A DNA stretch of 64,000 bases from CBFDBF01 sp050291465 (GCA_050291465.1 JBNKJV010000010.1:1-64000), one strand, 5' to 3'; shown: positions 9,073-17,465, counted from the stretch's first letter. A program made the numbers and translations. The notes: generated by a model not told the origin, from the letters alone.

Positions 9073-9540
9073 ATGAGTATGAAACGTAGAACTTTTCTTC
9101 AAGGCGCCCTGGCCTGCAGTGCCATAGGCCTGGCCGCAGGGGCGGGCCTCTTGATGCCGCGCGCGGTGCTTGCCGCCTGGCCAAAAGAGGCCTTCGCCGC
9201 CAAGACCCCGACCGACGCCATGGGCGCCCTTCTGGGTTCTTCCGATAGCAGTGAGAGTGATGTAAACCTCAAGGTAAAGACCGAAGGCGAAATCAATCCG
9301 GCTTCTCTCCCGGTGAAGGTGAGCACCAGCCTGCCGGCCGAATCCATCACCATCATTGCGGAGAAGAATCCCGTACCTCTTGTCGCCACTTATCTGTTGA
9401 CCCCTGCGGTCGCGGCTTATATTGCCACCAAGATCAAGTTCGCGGAGAGTTCCAATGTCATAGCGGTGGTTAAAGCCAACGGCAAACTCTATAGCGCAAA
9501 ACAGTTTGTCACGGTCACCGAGGGCGGGTGTGCGGCCTGA
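9073..9540 (+). CDS. soxY: Thiosulfate-oxidation carrier protein SoxY
   Basis: SoxY is the periplasmic carrier of the Sox system; sulfur intermediates are bound to a C-terminal cysteine on a flexible arm. The 155-residue protein has a Tat-type signal (KRRTFLQGALACSAIG) with predicted cleavage after VLA, the SoxY core (AEKNPVPLVATYLL, VVKANGKLYSA), and ends TEGGCAA. The carrier cysteine is therefore third from the end, in a GGCAA variant of the familiar GGCGG tail. GAGGAG nine bases upstream supports the ATG at 9073; the ATG six bases later is also possible. soxZ follows 55 bases downstream, as expected for the SoxYZ heterodimer. No soxXA, soxB or soxCD is present in the window. Confidence 0.93.
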   Translation: MSMKRRTFLQGALACSAIGLAAGAGLLMPRAVLAAWPKEAFAAKTPTDAMGALLGSSDSSESDVNLKVKTEGEINPASLPVKVSTSLPAESITIIAEKNPVPLVATYLLTPAVAAYIATKIKFAESSNVIAVVKANGKLYSAKQFVTVTEGGCAA

Positions 9541-9595
9541 CCGGGCCGTTCCACACTCGCGGACAGAAACAACCAACCGCAAGAGGAATTAAGAG

Positions 9596-9910
9596 ATGGC
9601 GGAAAAAAATACCATCAGGATGAATGCAACCCTCAAGAATGGGCTAACCTCGGTTAAGGCGATCATTTCCCACCCCATGGAATCCGGCAACCGTAAGAAA
9701 GACGGTGAAACCATCCCGGCCCACTTCATTCAGGAGGTGGAGTGCTTCCTGAACGGCAGCTCGGTATTAAAGAGCTACTGGGGGGGCGGTGTACAACGAA
9801 ATCCCTACTTCTCCTTCCAGATAAAAGGCGGCCAGAAGGGGGATACGGTAAAACTGACCTGGAAGGACAATAAGGGCGAACAGGGAGCGTCAGAGGTCAA
9901 TATCCAGTAG
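9596..9910 (+). CDS. soxZ: Thiosulfate-oxidation protein SoxZ
   Basis: This 104-residue protein is the partner of SoxY in the periplasmic carrier heterodimer. It has no signal peptide, consistent with hitch-hiking through the Tat system with SoxY. Family features are visible: VKAIISHPMESGNRKK near residues 20-35, IPAHFIQEV, and the immunoglobulin-like C-terminal strands ending in SEVNIQ. An AGAGGAATTAAGAG ribosome-binding region precedes the ATG. It is almost certainly cotranscribed with soxY. Confidence 0.94.
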   Translation: MAEKNTIRMNATLKNGLTSVKAIISHPMESGNRKKDGETIPAHFIQEVECFLNGSSVLKSYWGGGVQRNPYFSFQIKGGQKGDTVKLTWKDNKGEQGASEVNIQ

Positions 9911-10234
9911 TTCTTTCTGAACCCCGCACGGCATCCGGCCAGACACGGCCGGAAGCGCGGCCTGTACCGTTAGCACCTCCCGAGTCCTGCGGTTGCCGGA
10001 CCAGGGTCTTGCTGCGGCCGCTGATTATGCCCTTGCCGATACCGTAAGACCGGCACCTGATCCACGGATGAACTGGGGAAGCCGGACATCTTCTGGAAAA
10101 AGATTCCTATTTTGGGATATAATTACCCTACTTGTTGTATGTTTTTTTTCTTGGGAGATTTTCGCTATAAAGGTAGGGCCTTTAAATAGTAATAATAATT
10201 AAAACTATTCAAACAACCTTAGGAGATTCCAAAA
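9911..10234 (+). promoter_or_regulatory. Gap between soxZ and sqr with a candidate sqr promoter
   Basis: The 324-base gap begins with a small GC hairpin (CCGGCC-AGACAC-GGCCGG, 9935-9952) without a T run, then becomes AT-rich. TATAAT at 10118-10123 is a perfect -10; the -35 is weak (TGGAAA about 18 bases upstream), which could mean an activator is needed. TTAGGAG lies ten bases before the sqr ATG. An open frame at 9993-10202 is judged non-coding. Confidence 0.4.
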
Positions 10235-11515
10235 ATGGCACATGTAGTAATTATCGGCGCTAGCACTGGGGGACTCCCCTGCGCCTATGATATGAAAGAA
10301 AAGCTGGGTAAACAGCATGATGTAACGGTTATCAACATCTCTCCTCTCTTCAGCTTCGTCCCCTCCAATCCCTGGGTCGCCGTGGGATGGAGAAGCCGTT
10401 CTCAGGTCACTTTCGAGCTGGAACCCTATCTGAAGAAAAGGGGTATTAATTTCATCGCAGCCACTGTCACTGAAATTTCGCCGGATGCCAATAAAGTAAC
10501 CCTGTCCGACGGACGCACCATTGATTATGACTATCTGGTAGTCGCCACCGGCCCCAAGCTGGCATTCGAGGAAGTGGAAGGACTTGGACCGGAACATCAT
10601 ACCCAGTCTGTCTGTACCCTCGGGCACGCCGAGGAGGCCCATGACCTGTGGCAGAGGTTCGTTGACAAGCCCGGCCCGATCGTTGTCGGGGCGGTCCAGG
10701 GTGCTTCATGCTTCGGCCCGGCCTACGAGTACGCCATGATCATGGATACCGATCTCCGAAGACGGCGCATACGTGACCAGGTCCCGATGACCTTCGTTAC
10801 CTCCGAACCCTATATCGGCCATCTCGGCCTGGGGGGTGTGGGTGACTCCAAGGGGCTGCTGGAACAGGAGATGCGCCAGCGCCATATCTCTTTCATCACC
10901 AACGCCAAGGTTACGAAAGTGGAAGCGGGCAAGATGCATGTGGTCGAGCACAACCGCAAAGGGGAGCCGGTGGAGGAGCATGAGCTTCCGTTCAGCTACT
11001 CCATGATGCTGCCCGCTTTCAAGGGCGTGGAAGCCGTTAACGCGGTGGGCGAGGATCTGGTCAATCCGCGGGGTTTCGTAAAGGTGGATGAGCACCAGCG
11101 CAACCCCAAATGGAAGAACATCTATTCCGTGGGTGTCTGTATTGCCATACCCCCGGTGGAGGCGACCCCCGTTCCGACCGGAACACCGAAGACCGGCTAT
11201 ATGATCGAGTCCATGGTCACGGCCGTGGTCAACAATGTCTGGCACGATATCAACAACGAAGAGCCGGAATCGGTAGCCACCTGGAACGCGTTCTGCCTGG
11301 CGGATATGGGGGATGTGGGCGCCGCCTTCATCGCGCTGCCGCAGATTCCTCCGCGTAACGTCACCTGGGCCCGGCGCGGTCGCTGGGTGCACTGGGCCAA
11401 GGTCTGGTTCGAGAAATACTTCATCCGCAACATGAAGAAAGGGGCAACGGAACCCCTCTATCAGAAATATGCCCTGCGCCTGATGGGCATCGACCGGCTC
11501 AAACCCGGCAAGTAA
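10235..11515 (+). CDS. sqr: Type I sulfide:quinone oxidoreductase
   Basis: A 426-residue flavoprotein of the disulfide oxidoreductase superfamily that oxidises sulfide to (poly)sulfur and reduces the quinone pool at the membrane. The FAD-binding N-terminus is MAHVVIIGASTGGLPCAYDM, with the second dinucleotide-type motif at VVATGPK. Three catalytic cysteines of the Acidithiobacillus ferrooxidans enzyme are matched by Cys127, Cys159 (GASCFGPAYEYAM) and Cys354 (WNAFCLADMGD). The C-terminal amphipathic region (GRWVHWAKVWFEKYFIRNMKKG) is typical of membrane attachment. It lies downstream of soxYZ on the same strand but has its own likely promoter and a terminator behind it. Confidence 0.95.
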   Translation: MAHVVIIGASTGGLPCAYDMKEKLGKQHDVTVINISPLFSFVPSNPWVAVGWRSRSQVTFELEPYLKKRGINFIAATVTEISPDANKVTLSDGRTIDYDYLVVATGPKLAFEEVEGLGPEHHTQSVCTLGHAEEAHDLWQRFVDKPGPIVVGAVQGASCFGPAYEYAMIMDTDLRRRRIRDQVPMTFVTSEPYIGHLGLGGVGDSKGLLEQEMRQRHISFITNAKVTKVEAGKMHVVEHNRKGEPVEEHELPFSYSMMLPAFKGVEAVNAVGEDLVNPRGFVKVDEHQRNPKWKNIYSVGVCIAIPPVEATPVPTGTPKTGYMIESMVTAVVNNVWHDINNEEPESVATWNAFCLADMGDVGAAFIALPQIPPRNVTWARRGRWVHWAKVWFEKYFIRNMKKGATEPLYQKYALRLMGIDRLKPGK

Positions 11516-11522
11516 AGACCAC

Positions 11523-11556
11523 GGGAGCGGCGAAACCTTCGCCGCTCCCTTTTTCT
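11523..11556 (+). terminator. Rho-independent terminator after sqr
   Basis: GGGAGCGGCG (11523-11532) pairs perfectly with CGCCGCTCCC (11540-11549) across a seven-base loop and is followed by a T-rich run. It starts eight bases after the sqr stop codon. Confidence 0.95.
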
Positions 11557-11619
11557 TCTCAAATCCCGGTGGTGCTCCGCCCGAACGCGAGCGGCTGCGA
11601 AACTAGAACTTACCAAATT

Positions 11620-11705
11620 TCACCACGGAGGCCACAGAGGAACGCAGAGAGTATCCTGCTACCGTCCTCCAGCCCCCAGCGCGCCTCGGCGTCCTCTGAG
11701 GCGGG
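11620..11705. repeat. CACAGAG-type dispersed repeat between sqr and hom
   Basis: CACCACGGAGGCCACAGAGG at 11620-11640 continues into AACGCAGAG, and a partial opposite arm (CGGCGTCCTCTGAGGC) lies near 11690. Both arms have counterparts in the gap next to thrC at 4868-4960. The copies therefore flank the ygiQ-porin-soxYZ-sqr block on both sides. Confidence 0.65.
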
Positions 11706-11730
11706 ACAGAAAGGAAAGACGGGACCCTAT

Positions 11731-13044
11731 TCAGCCTTCCAGGTACTCAACCCGAATGCGGGTAACGGTGCCGTTGATGGATTCCAGCGCCTCTATGGCC
11801 CGTATAGCCTCATTCATCCGACCTTCACGAACCCGATGGGTGAGCATCACCAGCGGCACATGGGTCTCATCCGCCTCCGGTTCCTTCTGCTTGATTGCCT
11901 CGATACTGATACCCTCATCCCCCAGGATACCCGCCACACGCGCCACCACGCCCGGCTTGTCCTCCGCCTGCATACGCAGATAGTAGGAGGTCTCCACGTC
12001 CTCCATATCCAGGATCGGCAGATCCGATAGTGCGGCGGGCTGAAACGCGAGGTGCGGCACCCGGTTCTCCGGATCCGAGGTCAGAGCCCGAACCACGTCA
12101 ACCACGTCCGCCACCACAGCGGAAGCCGTCGGTTCCGCGCCGGCGCCCGCTCCATAATAAAGGGTTGGTCCGACGGCATCACCTTTCACAAGCACCGCGT
12201 TCATAACTCCGTCGACCTTGGCGATCAGGCGGCGCTCCGGGATCAGTGTGGGATGAACACGCATTTCCACGCCCTTTTCCGTCCGGCGGGTAATACCCAG
12301 GTGTTTGATTCGGTAACCGAGTTCCTCCGCATACGCCACGTCACTCCGAGTGATCCGCGTTATCCCCTCGGTATAGGTCTTATCGAACTGCAGCGGGATA
12401 CCGAAGGCTATGGAACCCAGAATAGTCAGCTTGTGGGCGGCATCAATGCCCTCGACATCAAAGGTCGGATCGGCCTCCGCGTACCCCAGCGCCTGGGCCT
12501 CAGCGAGCACATCCTCAAAATCCCGTCCTTTGTCCCGCATTTCGGTCAGAATAAAATTACCCGTTCCGTTAATTATCCCCGCCACCCATTCAATCCGGTT
12601 GGCCGCCAACCCTTCGCGCATGGATTTTATTATGGGAATTCCACCCGCCACCGCGGCCTCAAAAGCAACCGTCACACCCTTCTGTTGCGCCGCCTGAAAG
12701 ATCTCATTCCCATGCAGGGCGATCAGCGCCTTGTTGGCGGTTACCACATGCTTACCGTTGGCTATGGCCTGCAACACCAGTTCCTTAGCCGGGGAATACC
12801 CACCGATCAGCTCGATGATGATATCCACATCGGGATTATCCACCACCGCGAATGCGTCATCCGAAACCTGGATCTGACCCAACCCCGGAAGGGCGTTTCT
12901 ATCAAAGACCTTGGCGGCGGCATGGGTGATACGAATACCACGACCCGCGCGGCGTGCGATCTCCTCCGCGTTCCGCGCCAGAACGTTTACTGTTCCGCCG
13001 CCGACAGTCCCCAATCCCAATATGCCTACATTGACCGGTTTCAA
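11731..13044 (-). CDS. hom: Homoserine dehydrogenase
   Basis: Reduces aspartate semialdehyde to homoserine with NAD(P)H, the branch-point step to threonine and methionine. The 437-residue protein has the Rossmann motif GLGTVGGGTV at residues 10-19, the substrate/catalytic segment TANKALIALHG, the signature GIINGTGNFILTEM, and a C-terminal ACT domain (YYLRMQAEDKPGVVARVAGI) for allosteric control by threonine. It starts with TTG and overlaps the alaC stop by four bases (TTGA); a GGGGGCGG stretch upstream supports this start. It is the monofunctional form without aspartokinase. thrC would be expected next but is separated by the sulfur block. Confidence 0.96.
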   Translation of the reverse strand: MKPVNVGILGLGTVGGGTVNVLARNAEEIARRAGRGIRITHAAAKVFDRNALPGLGQIQVSDDAFAVVDNPDVDIIIELIGGYSPAKELVLQAIANGKHVVTANKALIALHGNEIFQAAQQKGVTVAFEAAVAGGIPIIKSMREGLAANRIEWVAGIINGTGNFILTEMRDKGRDFEDVLAEAQALGYAEADPTFDVEGIDAAHKLTILGSIAFGIPLQFDKTYTEGITRITRSDVAYAEELGYRIKHLGITRRTEKGVEMRVHPTLIPERRLIAKVDGVMNAVLVKGDAVGPTLYYGAGAGAEPTASAVVADVVDVVRALTSDPENRVPHLAFQPAALSDLPILDMEDVETSYYLRMQAEDKPGVVARVAGILGDEGISIEAIKQKEPEADETHVPLVMLTHRVREGRMNEAIRAIEALESINGTVTRIRVEYLEG

Positions 13045-14276
13045 ACGCCGCCCCCTTTCAACTCAGTGTCAAAAAATCCCGATTGTTCATCCCGCCGAAA
13101 CATGTCTCGAATTCCCCGTATCGCCTGCCGCGTACGGTGTTCGTTCTCAATCAGGCCGAAACGCACATGGTCGTCACCGTATTCGCCGAAACCGATGCCC
13201 GGAGATACCGCAACCTTCGCGTCTTTCAGCAGTTTTTTACTGAATTCCAGCGACCCCATGGCGCGATAACGTTCCGGTATCTGAGCCCATACAAACATGG
13301 TCGCCTTTGGTCTTTCCACCGGCCAACCGGCGGAGTTGAGGCCGTCGCACAATACATCGCGGCGCTTCTGATACATATTGCTGATTTCGCGAACACATTC
13401 CTGAGGTCCTTCCAGTGCGGTAATGGCAGCCACCTGGATCGGCGTGAACATACCGTAGTCCAGATAGGACTTTATACGGGCCAGCGCCGCCACTAAAGTC
13501 TTGTTCCCGCACATGAACCCCACTCGCCATCCCGGCATGTTGTAGCTCTTGGAGAGCGAGAAGAATTCCGCAGCTACCTCCTCCGCACCTTCGATCTGGA
13601 GAATGGAAGGCGCCACGTAGCCGTCAAATACGATATCCGCATAGGCCAGATCGTGAATAACCCAGATACTGTATTCCCGGGCGATATCCACCACCTTCTG
13701 AAAGAAATCAAGATCGACGCACTGGGTTGTGGGATTCCCCGGAAAGTTCAGCACCAGCATCTTCGGTCTGGGCCAGGAATCAACGATCGCCTCTTTCAGC
13801 TTGCCGAAAAAATCCACGCCCGGAACCAGCGGCACGTGCCGGATATCGGCACCGGCGATCACAAACCCGTAGGGGTGGATCGGATAGGCGGGATTGGGGA
13901 CCAACACCGAGTCTCCGGGACCTACGCATGCCAGTGCGAGATGTGCCAGGCCCTCTTTCGATCCGATGGTGACGATAGCCTGGCTGCTCGGATCCAGATT
14001 CACATCGAACCGCTCTTTGTACCAGTGGCAGATGGCACGGCGCAGGCGTGGAATGCCCCGCGACAGGGAGTAACGATGGGTATCCTTCCGCTGCGCCGCT
14101 TCCGTCAGCTTGTCGACGATGTGCTGCGGCGTGGCCTGATCGGGATTTCCCATGCCGAAATCGATAATATCTTCCCCCCGGGCGCGGGCGGCCGCCTTCA
14201 ATTCATTCACGATATTGAAGACGTAAGGCGGCAACCGTTTGATTCTATGAAAATCTTCCATTTCGGGCGTCGACAC
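13041..14276 (-). CDS. alaC: Alanine-forming (glutamate-pyruvate) aminotransferase AlaC
   Basis: A 411-residue PLP-dependent class I aminotransferase. PLP-site features are visible: NPAYPIHPYG, NFPGNPTT (Asn/Pro contacts), HDLAYADIVFDGY, and the Schiff-base lysine in FFSLSKSYNMPGWRVGF. It closely resembles AlaC (YfdZ) of E. coli, which makes alanine from pyruvate and glutamate. The start is GTG with AGAGG six bases upstream; an ATG five codons in is less well supported. The gene heads a coupled alaC-hom unit, a common arrangement in gammaproteobacteria. Confidence 0.92.
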   Translation of the reverse strand: MSTPEMEDFHRIKRLPPYVFNIVNELKAAARARGEDIIDFGMGNPDQATPQHIVDKLTEAAQRKDTHRYSLSRGIPRLRRAICHWYKERFDVNLDPSSQAIVTIGSKEGLAHLALACVGPGDSVLVPNPAYPIHPYGFVIAGADIRHVPLVPGVDFFGKLKEAIVDSWPRPKMLVLNFPGNPTTQCVDLDFFQKVVDIAREYSIWVIHDLAYADIVFDGYVAPSILQIEGAEEVAAEFFSLSKSYNMPGWRVGFMCGNKTLVAALARIKSYLDYGMFTPIQVAAITALEGPQECVREISNMYQKRRDVLCDGLNSAGWPVERPKATMFVWAQIPERYRAMGSLEFSKKLLKDAKVAVSPGIGFGEYGDDHVRFGLIENEHRTRQAIRGIRDMFRRDEQSGFFDTELKGGGV

Positions 14277-14402
14277 GGGGAACCTCTGTACAAAGTACTA
14301 CAAGAATAGAAACAGGTAAGTTAACTGAGCAGACCGTAAAATGTCAAAAGAATTAGACGGATAGAGGTTGTTGCCGAGTAACTGCTGGGGTATCGTGCTG
14401 GC

Positions 14403-14774
14403 ATGAAATTCTCTCTGACCCAGCACGGCGAAGGATTTGTGGTAAACGCCTATGAACCGGGTCGGGTAGTTATCAACGGCAAGGCACATCGGCAGAGTAT
14501 CGTTATTCTTCCGGACCGGATCATTACAGAGTGGGATCCGCGTTCGGTCACCGATTTGACCCATGACCATTTTCGAGTCATCGCCGATCTGCAACCGGAT
14601 GTGGTGCTGCTCGGAACCGGTCTAAAACAGCTGTTTCCCCCTCCCGGCCTGTATGCCACACTCCTGGATCGGGGTATCGGGATCGAGATGATGGATACGG
14701 CGTCGGCCTGCAGAACCTACAACCTTCTGATGGCCGAGGGACGCAAGGTGGCGGCCGTGCTGTTGTTAACCTAA
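14403..14774 (+). CDS. Mth938-like (DUF498) protein
   Basis: A 123-residue soluble protein of the Mth938/Xcc1710 fold, the family that includes the mitochondrial complex I assembly factor NDUFAF3. Recognisable parts are VNAYEPGRVVINGK near the N-terminus, VVLLGTGLKQLFPPP in the middle and GIGIEMMDTASACRTYNLL near the end. The biochemical role of the bacterial proteins is not established. It is transcribed divergently from alaC and followed by a repeat-containing gap. Confidence 0.82.
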   Translation: MKFSLTQHGEGFVVNAYEPGRVVINGKAHRQSIVILPDRIITEWDPRSVTDLTHDHFRVIADLQPDVVLLGTGLKQLFPPPGLYATLLDRGIGIEMMDTASACRTYNLLMAEGRKVAAVLLLT

Positions 14775-14826
14775 AAAGAAATTACGCTTCTCATTCCTAT
14801 TGCGACTGAATTGTCCCTACGAGATC

Positions 14827-14935
14827 AACCGCAAATGAATGCAAATCACTGCGAATCTACGCTAAATGTTGGGGTACCATACATGGACCATTTGCAATAT
14901 TTTGCGGTGATTGGCGTAATTCGCGGCTTATATCT
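14827..14935. repeat. GCGGTGATTGGCG-type dispersed repeat, inverted pair
   Basis: The right arm reads TTTGCGGTGATTGGCG and then AATTCGCGGC (14900-14928); the left arm (ACCGCAAATGAATGC..., 14828-14860) is a degenerate reverse complement. The same core recurs at 28617-28657, 34901-34937 and 58711-58746. It lies in the gap between the Mth938-like and TauE/SafE-like genes; no protein-coding potential was seen. Confidence 0.75.
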
Positions 14936-15020
14936 CTTAGAGTAAACATCATTCATCCCTGACCCACTTCCTGTTTACCCGGACTCGTGAAACGACCATG
15001 CATCAACCGGAGCCCATCCA

Positions 15021-15704
15021 GTGAGTGAATTCTGGATCCCCTACCTGACCGCCTTTGTGGTGGGTCTGATCGGTGGTGTGCACTGTGTCGGCATGTGCGG
15101 GGGAATTGTCGGTACCCTTACCCTTGGGTTACCGAGCGAGCAACGACGACGTATCGCCGGCATGATGCCCTTCCAGCTCGCCTATAACCTTGGACGGATA
15201 TTCAGCTATGTGGTTGCCGGAGGTGTCATGGGGGGGGTCGGGCAGCTTCTGGTCGAGTATATGCCGGTCTACGTGGCCCAGCACCTGCTGCTGGCGCTGG
15301 CCGGGGTCATCATGATCCTGCTAGGTTTCTATTTGGCCGGATGGTGGATGGTGCTGAACCGTGTGGAACGTCTGGGCAGCCGACTGTGGCGCTGGCTGGA
15401 ACCCGTCAGCCGCAAACTGCTACCGGTAAACACGCCGGGGCAGGCATTGGTCGTGGGGATGATCTGGGGCTGGATACCCTGCGGCCTGGTCTACAGCATG
15501 CTGATAAACGCCGTATCCGCCGGCAGCATCTGGAAAGGTTCGGCGCTGATGTTGGCCTTCGCCCTCGGGACCCTCCCCAACCTGCTCTTAATAGGGGTAC
15601 TGGCCGGCGCCGCGGCCCGGCTGGCACATAGCGAGACAGTCCGCAGGGTGGCCGGCGTAACCGTCATCCTGTTCGGCCTATATACCCTGTGGCAGGCCCT
15701 GTAG
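15021..15704 (+). CDS. TauE/SafE (DsbD_2-type) membrane protein, likely cbb3-oxidase assembly related
   Basis: A 227-residue integral membrane protein with about six helices. Two conserved cysteine motifs lie in membrane segments: HCVGMCGG near residues 21-28 and WGWIPCGLVYS near 148-158, resembling the paired cysteines of DsbD/CcdA-type and metal-handling UreH-like proteins. Homologues commonly sit beside ccoS/ccoI in gammaproteobacteria, so a role in copper delivery or heme-copper oxidase maturation is a reasonable inference. Sulfite export, suggested by the family name, has no independent support. The start is GTG with GGAG eight bases upstream. Confidence 0.8.
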   Translation: MSEFWIPYLTAFVVGLIGGVHCVGMCGGIVGTLTLGLPSEQRRRIAGMMPFQLAYNLGRIFSYVVAGGVMGGVGQLLVEYMPVYVAQHLLLALAGVIMILLGFYLAGWWMVLNRVERLGSRLWRWLEPVSRKLLPVNTPGQALVVGMIWGWIPCGLVYSMLINAVSAGSIWKGSALMLAFALGTLPNLLLIGVLAGAAARLAHSETVRRVAGVTVILFGLYTLWQAL

Positions 15705-15735
15705 CCTTAGGAGTAGGAAGTTTGAAGTTGGAAGC

Positions 15736-15854
15736 GTAGGGCGGGCTGTGCCCGCCGCCATTTTGATATATCTTGCCTTTTCTGAAAGTCCCGCTCGACC
15801 TCCAGGGAGGAAGGAAATGCAAAAAGCGGTGTCGGGAACAACCCATACCAGCGG
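15736..15854 (-). repeat. Dispersed repeat with GGGCGGGC-GCCCGCC hairpin, copy A
   Basis: Read on the minus strand, the element begins CCGCTGGTATGGGTTGTTCC, passes through TTTTTGCAT and TGGAGGTC, and ends in the hairpin GGCGGGC-ACA-GCCCGCC followed by CTAC. A clear homologue occurs in opposite orientation at 28481-28599. It fills most of the gap behind the TauE/SafE-like gene. Confidence 0.7.
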
Positions 15855-15911
15855 AAGCTGCGAACAATAGTACAGCAACATTTCTGCCATCAGAGACTTG
15901 ATCAGAGACCC

Positions 15912-16370
15912 CTAGTCTTCGAAACAGCGTTTATCCGCTTTTAGTTGTCGCAGTTCCTCCATCCGGTCTTCCGCGGAAATTGTCCGACCGTTCTCTTCAT
16001 ATTCGGTCACCGCACTCCAGGCCAATACCCCGTAAGCGGGCCAAAACATGGTACTACCTACCCAGATAGCCGCTCCCTGATAGGGATCCTCGTAGAATCC
16101 CGGTTTATAACTGTAGGTCTGGGGCTGCAATGATCTCAGCTCCTGCTCCAGCATCCTGCAGCTCTTCTCCCGGTCATATGCCGTGGGATTAGGCACGTAC
16201 GGCTGTCTGTACAATTCAACGTCGGGCAGCTGAAGTTCCCCCCAGGGGGTTGATAGGGTGGTACCGCTTTTTTCGGCCTCCTTTTTTGCGGTGGTTTCCG
16301 CCAGACTCGGCCGCACCGCCACAAGCGCCAGTACCACGAGAAGGCACGAACAGATCTGTATCGGTTTCAT
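15912..16370 (-). CDS. Uncharacterised secreted protein
   Basis: A 152-residue protein of unknown function. The start at 16370 is preceded by a near-ideal GGAGGAAACA and gives a good Sec signal peptide (MKPIQICSCLLVVLALVAVR, cleavage near SLA-ET). The mature part contains an aromatic/proline-rich segment (LYRQPYVPNPTAYDREKSC) and one cysteine in each half (C of EKSCRM and C of DKRCFED), which could form a disulfide in the periplasm. A hydrophobic patch (AAIWVGSTMFWPAYGVLAW) may be a second membrane segment. I do not recognise the family. It lies next to the cbb3 assembly genes but on a separate transcript. Confidence 0.7.
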   Translation of the reverse strand: MKPIQICSCLLVVLALVAVRPSLAETTAKKEAEKSGTTLSTPWGELQLPDVELYRQPYVPNPTAYDREKSCRMLEQELRSLQPQTYSYKPGFYEDPYQGAAIWVGSTMFWPAYGVLAWSAVTEYEENGRTISAEDRMEELRQLKADKRCFED

Positions 16371-16747
16371 TGTTTCCTCCCTATTCGTAAACTTCCGGGC
16401 CAAACCGGTCAACTGTAAATTCCGCATCTTTCAGCCCTCCTCGTCCGGTACCAGGCGTATATCCTCCTCCGGACCCGGCAAGACATTGCCGCATATCGCC
16501 CCTGGTACGGCGGATGACGGCCTTTCCAGCGGTATTTCCCGCCCTCCCCGCACACGTTATCGGCAAATCCTTCTATTTTATTGAATCCTTGCAAAATCCC
16601 AGCCAACTCTTCGAAGAATACGCAATGCTTTTATCTCCCCTTCGGGTAAAATGGCTTGCGTTTACCAAAAAACCGGGTCTTCCAACAGCCCCCTGTGAGC
16701 AACCGTGGAGCCCGGCGACCAATAATTCGATCAGGTTTAGTCAGCTA

Positions 16748-17461
16748 ATGGAAAAAAAGATCTTTTTCATCGTACTTATCGGCAGTTTGCTGTTTCTCGT
16801 GGTGGCCCTGTTGCTACCGGGGCGCCCGGTCGACGAGAATCCCAAACTTCCGTGGAAAATCGAAGTGAATGCCGACGGCTCCAGTACGGTGTTCGGGCTG
16901 ACCCTGGGCCGGAGTACGCTGGCCGACGCCCGTCTGGTCCTTTCCGATGAAGGGAAAGTGAACCTTCTGATACCCGACGAAGGAAATATAACCGTTGAGG
17001 CCTATTTCGATACGATTTTTTTAAGCGGATTGAAAGCGGACTTCGTCATGAGCATGGAACCGGAACAGGATCTGGCGGAACAGATGTACCATCGGGGATT
17101 GCGGCTGGGAGCGCTGGAAAGCGGTGGGAAAAAGGCCGAACTATCTACGGAAGACATGGCCATTGCCGCCGACATGCCGATCGTGCACATTACTTACCTT
17201 CCGCGGGCCGACCTGGATGAAGAGCTGATCAAAAATCTGTTCGGGGAGCCGGATCGAATCCTAAAAGAACCGGAAACCGGTATAAACCACTGGTTGTATC
17301 CGGGTAAGGGATTGGATATCGCCGTGGATCCCGAAAGAAAGGAGGTCTTTCAATACGTCAGTCCGGCGAACTTCCAGCGAATATTGGCACCCCTGGAGGA
17401 GATGGAGGATACCGGAGAACCCGGACCTGACCCGAAGGACAGCCAGGGTGAAGTAGAGTAA
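16748..17461 (+). CDS. Uncharacterised membrane-anchored protein
   Basis: A 237-residue protein of unknown function. It starts MEKKIFFIVLIGSLLFLVVA, a single N-terminal helix or uncleaved signal; the frame is open further upstream but that part has no protein-like composition and overlaps promoter sequence. The soluble part, presumably periplasmic, includes FGLTLGRSTLADARLVLSDE (helix-strand pattern reminiscent of short lipoprotein/BamE-like repeats) and ends in an acidic, proline-rich tail. It is convergent with ccoS, the stops being four bases apart. No strong ribosome-binding site is visible. A link to oxidase assembly is suggested only by position. Confidence 0.68.
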   Translation: MEKKIFFIVLIGSLLFLVVALLLPGRPVDENPKLPWKIEVNADGSSTVFGLTLGRSTLADARLVLSDEGKVNLLIPDEGNITVEAYFDTIFLSGLKADFVMSMEPEQDLAEQMYHRGLRLGALESGGKKAELSTEDMAIAADMPIVHITYLPRADLDEELIKNLFGEPDRILKEPETGINHWLYPGKGLDIAVDPERKEVFQYVSPANFQRILAPLEEMEDTGEPGPDPKDSQGEVE

Positions 17462-17465
17462 AAGC

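Noticed and set aside
9993..10202. Possible small membrane protein (69 codons) between soxZ and sqr
   Set aside because: The hydrophobic stretch is a product of the AT-rich sqr promoter region; there is no ribosome-binding site, and a perfect TATAAT lies inside it.
12052..13269. Long open frame (405 codons) antisense to hom and the end of alaC
   Set aside because: It spans the junction of two coupled, well-recognised genes on the opposite strand and shows no domain.
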